DNA of 5,455 bases from Legionella sp. (GTDB lineage Bacteria > Pseudomonadota > Gammaproteobacteria > Legionellales > Legionellaceae): contig SCSO01000407.1 of the NCBI GenBank assembly GCA_004297865.1, positions 1-5,455 of the forward strand, given 5' to 3'. Below are positions 1 to 5,455 of the stretch, piece after piece (within the stretch, counting starts at the first letter, position 1; each line of letters begins with the position of its first letter). The notes beneath the pieces are model-generated. The model saw nothing but the letters and a program-made list of their open reading frames with translations. It was not told the DNA's origin and searched no databases. Both the position numbers and the translations under genes were made by a program.

Positions 1-1746
1 ATTGGCTTTCTCCTGGTTTTCGTTGGCTTAAAAAGTATAGAAATTCATAATTTGCGCGATATTAAAGTATTAATCTTGTGTAACTATTATTTAATTTTTT
101 CCGCTCTGTTGCTCAATCAAGATCTTTGGATCATTGTTTATCTCTTTATCGCCATCATCGCGAATTTATCCTTAATGTTGCGCATAGCCGCACCTTCTGT
201 TTCATTAAGTCAAATAGGTTCTAGAAGCATCAAGCAAGTACTCATTGCCTTACCCCTTAGTGTTATGCTTTTTTATCTCTTTCCCCGACTAGCCGATCCT
301 TTATGGCAGATGCCTTCATTAGCGCAAAGCAAAACGGGATTTAGTGATAGAATGCGACCTGGTTCAGTCACCCAATTATTTAGTGATGATAGCATTGCTA
401 TGCGCATTACCTTTAAGGGTGCGCCAGTATTGCATGGCTATTGGCGGGGTTTAATTTTAAGTTTCTATGATGGAAAAAGTTGGAGCGTGATTTGGAATGA
501 TGACTCTAATTTTACGGCTTTACCTCTTTTAGCTAATGATGCAACGCCAGATTATGAAATTATCTTAGAACCACATCAAACCAAATGGTTATTTTACTTA
601 GACACACCAAGCAAAGGGCAGCCAAGTCTGCTTTTTTCTCCAAATTTTGGTTTAATTAGAAAGAACAATGAAATCATTACACAACGTTTTGCTTATGGAC
701 TGACAGCCTCAGCTAATTTGCAGTCTCCTTTTTTAAGTGAAACCGAAAGAAAACAAACCACTCAATTACCCAGAGCTTATAATCCGCGTTTAAAAGCCTG
801 GTCCAAAGAACAATTTATTCAACAACAGCAAGATCCCCAGGCATTTATTCGTTATTTGCAAAATTATCTACATCAACAGGCCTATTGGTATACCCTAACC
901 CCTCCTGTTTTGAATTCACCCCACGCTATGGATGAATTTTGGTTTGATACTCAAAAAGGATATTGCGAACATTATGCCAGTGCAATCACGGTGATTTTAA
1001 GAGAAGTGGGTATTCCGGCACGAGTTGTGGGAGGATATCAGGGCGGTGAATGGAATCCTTTGGCGCATTATTTAACTATACAACAAAATGAAGCACATGC
1101 TTGGGTGGAATATTGGTTAGCAGGCCAGGGTTGGCAACATTTTGATCCAACTTTGTTCATTGCTGAAGAACGAATAGATCAAGATATTAAAGCTTTAGAA
1201 AATCGCAGTGCATATCAGGGCAATGAAACCGATATGGCTAACTTAGGTTTTTTAAGCAGAGCTCGATTATTTATGGAATCTCTGCGCTTTTTTACCGAGC
1301 GCTGGTTATTATTTTATAATCAAGAAGCGCAAACGGAATTATTGGAAAATCTTGGTTTAGGCTCATGGAAAATGGAACAATTACTGCAAGCTTCTATTGC
1401 CTGTTTACTATTTTTTATGTTGTGCATGGGGTTTTGGTATTATTGGCGACAAAAATTAACCCTAGATCCCTTATTAACGGAATATCATTTATTACAAAAA
1501 GAATTCCGCCGCTTTAACGTCCCTACCCCACCTTCAGCTACCTTAAAGCAACAATGTCGTTATTTGATTAAAACTACGCCGTCATTAGCGCCGAGGCTCT
1601 CTTCGTTTTTGTATCATTATGAACAATTGCGTTTACGCTCTTCCCAAAAAGAAAGTAGAGAAGTCAAAAAGGAAACGAAGCAATTGTTTAAAGATTTAAG
1701 AAAAGCATTAAGAACTTTCCCTTCTCCCACTACACATAAATCCTAG
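1..1746 (+). CDS. tgpA: TgpA-family membrane transglutaminase, 5' partial
   Basis: The product is an inner-membrane protein with a periplasmic transglutaminase-like domain (the TgpA family described in Pseudomonas aeruginosa); its physiological substrate is unknown. The frame is open to base 1 (581 residues seen), and the first codons read GLKSIEIHNLRD, matching the membrane part of the family, so the TTG at 52 is not the start and roughly 80 residues are probably missing. Visible in order, numbered from base 1: hydrophobic helices in about the first 95 residues; the family block FPRLADPLW...TGFSDRMRPG and YWRGLILSFYDGKSW; the transglutaminase core with Cys322 (GYCEHYASA), His366 (AHAWVE) and Asp382 (FDPT), an intact triad; a membrane helix near 463-484; and a cytoplasmic DUF4129-like tail. 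In many bacteria this gene follows MoxR ATPase and DUF58 genes, which would lie off the left edge. Its TAG stop overlaps the stop of the convergent gene. Family assignment is secure; function is not. Confidence 0.93.
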   Translation: MGFLLVFVGLKSIEIHNLRDIKVLILCNYYLIFSALLLNQDLWIIVYLFIAIIANLSLMLRIAAPSVSLSQIGSRSIKQVLIALPLSVMLFYLFPRLADPLWQMPSLAQSKTGFSDRMRPGSVTQLFSDDSIAMRITFKGAPVLHGYWRGLILSFYDGKSWSVIWNDDSNFTALPLLANDATPDYEIILEPHQTKWLFYLDTPSKGQPSLLFSPNFGLIRKNNEIITQRFAYGLTASANLQSPFLSETERKQTTQLPRAYNPRLKAWSKEQFIQQQQDPQAFIRYLQNYLHQQAYWYTLTPPVLNSPHAMDEFWFDTQKGYCEHYASAITVILREVGIPARVVGGYQGGEWNPLAHYLTIQQNEAHAWVEYWLAGQGWQHFDPTLFIAEERIDQDIKALENRSAYQGNETDMANLGFLSRARLFMESLRFFTERWLLFYNQEAQTELLENLGLGSWKMEQLLQASIACLLFFMLCMGFWYYWRQKLTLDPLLTEYHLLQKEFRRFNVPTPPSATLKQQCRYLIKTTPSLAPRLSSFLYHYEQLRLRSSQKESREVKKETKQLFKDLRKALRTFPSPTTHKS

Positions 1747-2177
1747 TCCGCTTGATCGTATTGTGAAGCAGCTTCCAATCCCAATACCGCTCCCATTTTT
1801 TGTGAAGCTGAAATAAAGCTACTAAAGGCAATGAGCTCAACTAATTCCGCTTCGGAAAAATACTGTTTTAAGCGTGCTATTTCTGACTGATCTATAGAAT
1901 CATGAGAGATGGCAAATTGATTAGCAAATCTTAGGGCTTCTGCAAGTCTAATTTCCTCAGGATTTTCTAAAGGTGGTCCAGCTTTTGCCATACAATATTG
2001 GCATTGATTGTGGAAAGCTAAAGCTCGTCTGACTTGTTCTAGAAAGTCGGCGCTAAACGTTGAGCTTTGAAAGAAAACCATTTCCAGCTTGCCCCATTGA
2101 TCTAAAATGTTTGGGGCATGGCCTAAAAGACGTTCAAAAGGAGTCGAACCACAATCGGATAATGGAATAAAGGACAT
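1743..2177 (-). CDS. carboxymuconolactone decarboxylase/AhpD-superfamily protein
   Basis: A 144-residue, probably cytoplasmic helical protein of the AhpD-like superfamily, whose members include peroxidases that use a CxxC pair. Visible are Glu47, Cys59 and Cys62 in the core FLEQVRRALAFHNQCQYCMAK. The Glu-to-first-Cys spacing of 12 equals that of mycobacterial AhpD (Glu118/Cys130), but the two AhpD histidines (132 and 137) align with Tyr61 and Ala66, so the usual proton relay is not intact. A thiol-redox role is therefore plausible, and classical AhpD activity is doubtful. It is the second gene of a leftward pair: its ATG lies 3 bases after the beta-lactamase stop, and its ribosome binding site (AAGGAAG, 7 bases upstream) overlaps the end of that gene, which implies co-transcription and probably coupled translation. 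No signal peptide is seen, so it would act in a different compartment from its exported partner. The substrate is unknown. Confidence 0.85.
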   Translation of the reverse strand: MSFIPLSDCGSTPFERLLGHAPNILDQWGKLEMVFFQSSTFSADFLEQVRRALAFHNQCQYCMAKAGPPLENPEEIRLAEALRFANQFAISHDSIDQSEIARLKQYFSEAELVELIAFSSFISASQKMGAVLGLEAASQYDQAD

Positions 2178-2180
2178 GAT

Positions 2181-3032
2181 TTAACTTCCTTTTTGTTTTT
2201 GTAACTCGTCGTAAAATTCTTTTTCCTTTTGCGCCAGGTGGTTTTTATAGCCTTGAGGATCAATAAATGGATTAGTTTTACTTTTGTTCATTGCTGCATA
2301 TTTTTTCTCGAGATCAAAATACATCGCGTGTGCGCCTATGAAAATATCACAAGGCAGCGACTTAAGCACTTTTATCGCCTGTTCATAGTCTTCGGCAATA
2401 TGCGGATAAGTGGTATTGTTAACCAGTTTATAACCAGGATTAACATTAAGACTTCCTACTAAAACAACTTCATAGGGTTTGCCCTTATCTACAACTTGCA
2501 TGCTCCAGCTCGTACATCCCTTGGTATGACCAGCAGTTAAGTGTGCGGTTAACACCGCGCCACCTAATTTGACTTGATCACCATCATGGAGAATTTTATC
2601 CACTTTGGTTTGTGTAAAATACATACTTGGATCATCAGCATAATGAAAATCCGATTTACCACCGGACTCTATTTCCGCAACGTCTTGCGCCATGACTAGA
2701 TATTTTGCCTGAGTTTCCTGCTTGATTAATTGGCTACCTCCGGCGTGATCCAAATGCGCATGGCTTATCAATAAAATTTTGGTATCACTGAATTTAAACC
2801 CTAATTGTTCGATACTCTTTTTAATCATAGGGACATTGGCTTCCATATCACTATTGATAAGAATGTTTCCTTTGGGGGTTACTACTAAGTAACTGGCTAG
2901 ATCATCAGTACCTACATAGTATAAGTTTCCCGCAATTCGAAAAGGGGGAAAAGGGTTGCCTATTGGGTAGGCGAAACTGATGTTTGTCCATAAGATAGCG
3001 ATTACAGACAAAATTAGGGTTATTTTTTTCAT
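2181..3032 (-). CDS. blaFEZ: FEZ-like subclass B3 metallo-beta-lactamase
   Basis: A periplasmic zinc enzyme expected to hydrolyse the beta-lactam ring. At 283 residues it has nearly the length of FEZ-1 (about 282). Residues 1-21 form a signal peptide (MKK, hydrophobic core, cleavage likely after SFA before YPIGNPFPP). All B3 zinc ligands are present: His91, His93 and His169 (GHTKG) for site 1; Asp95, His96 and His235 (GAHAMYF) for site 2. The His-x-His-x-Asp-His motif has histidine rather than glutamine first. Long stretches, such as FRIAGNLYYVGTDDLASYL and GFKFSDTKILLISHAH, agree with FEZ-1 of L. gormanii as I recall it. Visible differences from recalled FEZ-1 are HAHLDHAGG for HAHFDHAAG, GAHAMYF for GSHAGMF, and Tyr262 where FEZ-1 has a third cysteine; Cys173 and Cys228 remain. 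The start ATG has only a weak GAG Shine-Dalgarno 6 bases upstream. No regulator of the AmpR type is adjacent. It is the first gene of an operon with the CxxC protein. The beta-lactamase call is strong because of the FEZ match; B3-fold proteins with other roles exist but are less likely. Confidence 0.95.
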   Translation of the reverse strand: MKKITLILSVIAILWTNISFAYPIGNPFPPFRIAGNLYYVGTDDLASYLVVTPKGNILINSDMEANVPMIKKSIEQLGFKFSDTKILLISHAHLDHAGGSQLIKQETQAKYLVMAQDVAEIESGGKSDFHYADDPSMYFTQTKVDKILHDGDQVKLGGAVLTAHLTAGHTKGCTSWSMQVVDKGKPYEVVLVGSLNVNPGYKLVNNTTYPHIAEDYEQAIKVLKSLPCDIFIGAHAMYFDLEKKYAAMNKSKTNPFIDPQGYKNHLAQKEKEFYDELQKQKGS

Positions 3033-3058
3033 TTAAAACTCGATTAATTGGGGTGGAA

Positions 3059-3087
3059 ATGTTAGTGGAGTATTTGAATTAGATCAA
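3059..3087 (-). promoter_or_regulatory. candidate sigma70 promoter of the beta-lactamase operon
   Basis: Read on the minus strand: TTGATC (3082-3087), a 17-base spacer, then TAACAT (3059-3064). Each hexamer matches consensus at 4 of 6 positions with ideal spacing. Transcription would start near 3052, giving a leader of about 20 bases. This is a moderate match in AT-rich DNA. A weaker alternative is TTATAC at 3130-3135 behind a poor TTGGGT -35. Confidence 0.35.
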
Positions 3088-3134
3088 GGAGTAACGAGGG
3101 GGTTTCGGTTCGGACACGAAAAAAAACCGTATAA

Positions 3135-3158
3135 GTAGGTTGGTTCACGACCCAACAT
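3135..3158. repeat. degenerate GTAGGTTGG...CCCAACAT palindromic repeat
   Basis: Bases 3139-3146 (GTTGGTTC) and 3149-3156 (GACCCAAC) are inverted copies with one mismatch (T3144 against C3151), flanked by GTA on the left and AT on the right. The pattern GTAGGTTGGGT...ACCCAACAT resembles short palindromic repeats that I recall in intergenic regions of many bacterial genomes. This would be a decayed single copy lying between divergent genes. It lacks a trailing T-run and no gene ends into it, so it is not a terminator. Confidence 0.5.
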
Positions 3159-3178
3159 AACCATCTCATCACCGCACA

Positions 3179-3204
3179 AGATTGTTGTTGGATCACCCCA
3201 ATCT
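3179..3204. repeat. 6-bp inverted repeat AGATTG/CAATCT
   Basis: AGATTG (3179-3184) and CAATCT (3199-3204) are perfect inverted copies separated by 14 bases; inside them TTGG (3188-3191) and CCAA (3198-3201) offer an alternative stem. It sits just upstream of the tandem GTAAA box. It could be an operator or chance; nothing in the sequence decides. Confidence 0.25.
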
Positions 3205-3214
3205 AATCCGTTCT

Positions 3215-3230
3215 GTAAAAAAACCGTAAA
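3215..3230 (+). promoter_or_regulatory. CpxR-like tandem GTAAA box
   Basis: GTAAA at 3215-3219 and GTAAA at 3226-3230 are direct repeats 11 bases apart (6-base spacer), about one helical turn. The CpxR response regulator recognises tandem GTAAA half-sites with a spacer of about five or six bases, and in Legionella it is known to control icm/dot and effector genes. The box is centred about 50 bases before the predicted start of transcription near 3272, a typical activator position for the rightward gene. Both half-sites are exact, but they lie in A-runs, which raises the chance of a random match. Confidence 0.5.
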
Positions 3231-3238
3231 AAAACAGA

Positions 3239-3265
3239 TTTGCGCAAAATAAAACCAAATAGAAT
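3239..3265 (+). promoter_or_regulatory. candidate -10 element and palindrome before the kinase-like gene
   Basis: TAGAAT at 3260-3265 matches the -10 consensus at 5 of 6 positions. No good -35 lies 16-18 bases upstream, which suits an activator-dependent promoter. A perfect 10-base palindrome, TTTGCGCAAA (3239-3248), covers part of the -35 zone and could be a second regulator site. Transcription would begin near 3272, leaving a leader of about 40 bases. Confidence 0.4.
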
Positions 3266-3312
3266 GTTAAATTATACACATCTGCTCAAACCCAATTGTC
3301 GAGAAATTTGTC

Positions 3313-4632
3313 ATGCCTTTACCTGCCCAACTCGAATCAGCCCCCAAAACCCAATCCGGTGCTATAGATCTAACCCAAGCTACCCGTATTGCAGAAGGCG
3401 GCACTCATATCCTCTACCGTTTTCCCGATGCACCGTATGTAATTAAAGTAATGAAGCATAATCCTAATCCTCAAGAACTCGAAGAATTAGAGAAAAAATA
3501 CGCTATTTTATATGATTGTTTCGACCAAGAAGGCAAACAACGTTGCATCCGTGAACAACACATCACTTATCCAATTTTACTTCCAGGAAAAAAGGAGTCG
3601 CATTCTGCTGCTTTATCCCTAGTCCCATATGAACCTTGCTTTAAATCCAAAGTAAAATTCGATTTTAAAATAGAACCGGCTGAACTTGATCCTTATTTAA
3701 CCGAGCGTCATCGAGATTTATTTATCAATGTAAATAAAGCACTCCTTTCTAAAACCTCATCCAACGTAGATTTTAATCTGAATGATTATAAAATAATTGA
3801 TGCAAGAATTGGCGCTATTCTGCAACGCCTCGATCAAGATCCATCGCTTAGAGCAGTCATGATTGAATTTCTAGTCCATTATCGAGATTTCTATAAAAAA
3901 ACGGATATCATCTTAGATGCCTTAGGTTATGAAAATATTCTATTCTTTAAGGATGACAAAGGTGATTGGCAATTTAAAATAGGTAGTGCCATTAAACATG
4001 ACACAGGAAAATACACCACCGAACTGTTTAATAACTTAAATACAGAAAAGGAATTCGATTTAGATCTTTTTGTGAATATAACTCACGCCTATTTTTCACC
4101 AGCCAACATTCGCGCAGTCAATGTTTGTGCTATGAAATTAGGTTTGGAACCAGTAATCAGTGACGTAAAAATTGACCCTCAAAAGTTATTACAAGTGGCT
4201 GAGAAATTATCCCTACAAGAACGCATGCTTGCCTACGCCCGCCATGGTGATTTTGCAAAAGTAAATACCTTACTACAAGACAATAAAACCCAACTGACTT
4301 TTAATATAAATAGTTTCTGGGCTTATTCTTTAATAGCAGAAGAGTTTGTCAAACATGGACAACCGCCAGCAGCTCTAAACAATTATCTGGTTACAGTAAG
4401 TCAATTAAAGCTGGATTTACCCGACAATGTGGATGACGCGAAACGGATTAAAGATGCCAAAGTAACCATAGAAGAGCTTAAAAATTCGCATGCTAATAAA
4501 TTAAATGTTCACCATGAACTAACCACCTCATTTAAAGAGCATCTAGCCAACCTAAAACCGCCTGCCCCTTTAAATACCCCACACACCCCTTTGACGATGC
4601 AGCTCAACCCTTTAGGATACAATAACCATTGA
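3313..4632 (+). CDS. kinase-like protein of unknown function, candidate Dot/Icm effector
   Basis: I do not recognise this 439-residue protein. Residues 24-50 resemble a kinase N-lobe: a glycine-containing turn AEGGTH, strand ILYRFPDAPYVIKVMK with Lys45 at the VAIK position, then a charged helix (54-70, Glu59 a possible salt-bridge partner), and SLVPYEP (102-108) like a hinge strand. Residues 198-227 resemble a catalytic loop and its following strand: DIILDALGYENILFF with Asp202 and Asn208, then WQFKIGSAI, where KIG (222-224) stands where DFG is expected. The metal-binding Asp therefore seems replaced by lysine, suggesting a pseudokinase or an atypical enzyme. Residues 289-366 are helical (ARHGDFAKVNTLL is ankyrin-like, WAYSLIAEEFVKHGQPPAALNNY is TPR-like), and the last 25 residues are rich in Pro and Asn. 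There is no signal peptide or membrane segment. ATG 3313 is the first ATG after an in-frame stop at 3268; its Shine-Dalgarno (GAG, 9 bases off) is weak. It is apparently transcribed alone. Effector status is inference from genus and the CpxR-like box; the tail lacks a clear glutamate-rich secretion block. Confidence 0.8.
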   Translation: MPLPAQLESAPKTQSGAIDLTQATRIAEGGTHILYRFPDAPYVIKVMKHNPNPQELEELEKKYAILYDCFDQEGKQRCIREQHITYPILLPGKKESHSAALSLVPYEPCFKSKVKFDFKIEPAELDPYLTERHRDLFINVNKALLSKTSSNVDFNLNDYKIIDARIGAILQRLDQDPSLRAVMIEFLVHYRDFYKKTDIILDALGYENILFFKDDKGDWQFKIGSAIKHDTGKYTTELFNNLNTEKEFDLDLFVNITHAYFSPANIRAVNVCAMKLGLEPVISDVKIDPQKLLQVAEKLSLQERMLAYARHGDFAKVNTLLQDNKTQLTFNINSFWAYSLIAEEFVKHGQPPAALNNYLVTVSQLKLDLPDNVDDAKRIKDAKVTIEELKNSHANKLNVHHELTTSFKEHLANLKPPAPLNTPHTPLTMQLNPLGYNNH

Positions 4633-4662
4633 TTTACACAGACCAGTAAACTCATTTATAGT
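4633..4662 (+). promoter_or_regulatory. sigma70 promoter of the glycosyltransferase gene
   Basis: TTTACA (4633-4638), an 18-base spacer and TATAGT (4657-4662) each match consensus at 5 of 6 positions. The -35 begins directly after the stop codon of the kinase-like gene. Transcription would start near 4669, so the leader of about 67 bases begins with the hairpin at 4676-4700. This is the best-looking promoter in the window and suggests that the glycosyltransferase gene is transcribed independently. Confidence 0.55.
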
Positions 4663-4675
4663 AAGTCAATAATCG

Positions 4676-4700
4676 CAGACCATAGTATTATTATGGTCTG
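4676..4700 (+). terminator. 9-bp hairpin between the kinase-like and glycosyltransferase genes
   Basis: CAGACCATA (4676-4684) pairs perfectly with TATGGTCTG (4692-4700) around a 7-base loop. It lies 43 bases after the stop of the kinase-like gene, so it may act as its 3' end, but only two T follow (TTAACAACC), so a strong intrinsic terminator is not supported. It may instead be a leader structure of the next transcript or an operator, since CAGACCA occurs again at 4639-4645. Confidence 0.45.
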
Positions 4701-4735
4701 TTAACAACCCTACTGATTAAAGTGATTTAGTATAA

Positions 4736-5455
4736 ATGGCATTTACTAACATACACGCTTTAAAACAATTCAAAATAAACCTTGCTCTGCAAAGATTAAA
4801 CGTCGATCAATTAGCAACTCTTTATATTTTAGCTTTTGCCTTTATTTACATCTTAGTGCCTTGCTTACTTTACCCCAGTATTTTTCCCGATTCCGCACAA
4901 AATATAGCTTGGGGACACACTTGGGAGTGGAGTTACAATCGTCATCCTCCTTTAGGTACCTGGTTTATTAAACTAATGGACATGTTGCTTGGCAACGTTA
5001 ATTTAGCAACCTATAGCGCTAGTGCTTGCTGTTTATCACTTAGTCTATGGTTTATTTATAAACTCGCAAAACAATATTTAGCTGCTCAAGATGCTTTAGT
5101 GGCTTGTATTTTGTCTTCCTTCTCAGTGTTTTATTTAATCTATTATGTGTTTCAATACAATCAAAACACCATCATGCTCCCCTTTTGGGTCATGCTCTGT
5201 TATTTTTTTGATCTCTGTTTGCGCAAGAATAAGCTGCAAGATTGGCTGATTGTTGGCGCTCTTTCCGCAGCGGCTTTGCTGGCCAAATATGAGTCGGCTA
5301 TTATTTTATTTTTATTATTTGGTTATTTATGTTTTCATTTTAAAAGAGATTATTTAATTCATTTCATTAGTGCTTTTGCACTCTGCTTATTCATTTTAGC
5401 GCCTCATGTGATTTCAGTCATACAAAAAGGTTGGTTGCCTTGGGTGTTTTTGCAA
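4736..5455 (+). CDS. GT39/ArnT-like membrane glycosyltransferase, 3' partial
   Basis: A polytopic inner-membrane enzyme of the family that moves a sugar from a polyprenyl-phosphate carrier to lipid A, lipopolysaccharide or protein on the periplasmic side. The frame runs 240 codons to the right edge without a stop; relatives have about 500-550 residues, so half or more is missing. Visible are helix 1 (about 27-47), then the first periplasmic loop with PDSAQ (Asp52, the presumed catalytic Asp) and the family signature YNRHPPLGTWFIK (67-79), helices near 88-110 and 119-139, YNQNTIMLPFW (141-151), LLAKYESAIIL (181-191), and further helices from 205 on. ATG 4736 is fixed by the TAA immediately before it; a start at Met82 would lose the catalytic loop. 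The Shine-Dalgarno is weak. Its own promoter and a hairpin lie upstream. Acceptor and sugar cannot be told; an ArnT (aminoarabinose transferase) role is possible but unproven. Confidence 0.88.
   Translation, partial: MAFTNIHALKQFKINLALQRLNVDQLATLYILAFAFIYILVPCLLYPSIFPDSAQNIAWGHTWEWSYNRHPPLGTWFIKLMDMLLGNVNLATYSASACCLSLSLWFIYKLAKQYLAAQDALVACILSSFSVFYLIYYVFQYNQNTIMLPFWVMLCYFFDLCLRKNKLQDWLIVGALSAAALLAKYESAIILFLLFGYLCFHFKRDYLIHFISAFALCLFILAPHVISVIQKGWLPWVFLQ

Larger units (their letters stand above)
3120..3228. repeat. two direct copies of AAAAAAACCGTA
   Basis: The 12-mer AAAAAAACCGTA occurs at 3120-3131 and again, identically, at 3217-3228, 97 bases apart in the same orientation. The second copy lies inside the tandem GTAAA box and is followed by another run of seven A; the first is preceded by an eighth A. 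Runs of A in this arrangement would bend DNA. A shared protein site or chance similarity of A-rich DNA are both possible. Confidence 0.4.

Noticed and set aside
52..54. TTG as start of the transglutaminase gene
   Set aside because: The frame continues open to base 1 and the codons before it encode the family-conserved GLKSIEIHN stretch, so the gene begins upstream of the window.
1765..1775. GAAGC-A-GCTTC palindrome as terminator of the transglutaminase gene
   Set aside because: The arms leave only one base for a loop and no T-run follows on either strand.
2229..2462. 77-codon plus-strand open frame
   Set aside because: It lies wholly inside the beta-lactamase gene on the opposite strand and has no recognisable domain.
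3106..3129. CGGTT/AACCG inverted repeat in the beta-lactamase upstream region
   Set aside because: Five base pairs with a 14-base loop in low-complexity DNA; it is no better than expected by chance.
3214..3235. CTGT...ACAG around the A-runs as a hairpin terminator
   Set aside because: The stem is 4-5 bp with a 17-base loop and no gene ends toward it; tandem GTAAA sites explain the pattern better.
3240..3446. 68-codon plus-strand open frame beginning at TTG
   Set aside because: It overlaps the promoter and the start of the 439-residue gene in another frame and shows no family features.
4646..4665. GTAAA (4646-4650) and GTAAG (4661-4665) as a second CpxR box
   Set aside because: The 10-base spacer is twice the known spacing and one half-site is imperfect.

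Overview
The window looks like a chromosomal segment of a Legionella or close relative (order Legionellales). The reasons are an AT-rich gammaproteobacterial coding style, a subclass B3 metallo-beta-lactamase that follows FEZ-1 of Legionella (Fluoribacter) gormanii over long stretches as I remember that sequence, and an unrecognised kinase-like protein of the kind these genomes carry in numbers, preceded by a CpxR-like box. The genus is inferred from these genes; there is no rRNA or other marker.

Layout. (1) 1-1746 (+) is the 3' majority of a TgpA-type membrane transglutaminase; its reading frame is open through the left edge, so the true start lies outside. (2) 1743-3032 (-) is a compact two-gene unit transcribed leftward: first the exported FEZ-like beta-lactamase, then, after 3 bases, a small CxxC protein of the carboxymuconolactone decarboxylase/AhpD superfamily. 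Its stop codon shares the palindrome CTAG with the stop of the transglutaminase gene, so the two transcription units meet tail to tail with no spacer. (3) 3033-3312 is a 280-base divergent intergenic region holding a candidate beta-lactamase promoter, a degenerate GTAGGTTGG...CCCAACAT palindromic repeat, a second inverted repeat, a tandem GTAAA (CpxR-like) box, a 10-base palindrome and a -10 element for the rightward gene. (4) 3313-4632 (+) encodes a 439-residue protein with a protein-kinase-like N-terminal part whose DFG position reads KIG, followed by a helical region and a proline-rich tail. It is the least explained gene and a candidate Dot/Icm effector. (5) 4633-4735 holds a good sigma70 promoter, a 9-bp hairpin and three copies of CAGACCA. 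(6) 4736-5455 (+) is the 5' part of a GT39/ArnT-like membrane glycosyltransferase cut by the right edge.

The genes do not form one pathway. Three of the five are envelope functions (periplasmic transglutaminase, periplasmic beta-lactamase, membrane glycosyltransferase), and the envelope-stress-type CpxR box sits before the kinase-like gene. No complete new multi-gene system is visible. The items most worth following are the degenerate kinase-like protein with its CpxR-like box, the beta-lactamase/CxxC-protein pair, and the repeat arrangement before the glycosyltransferase.
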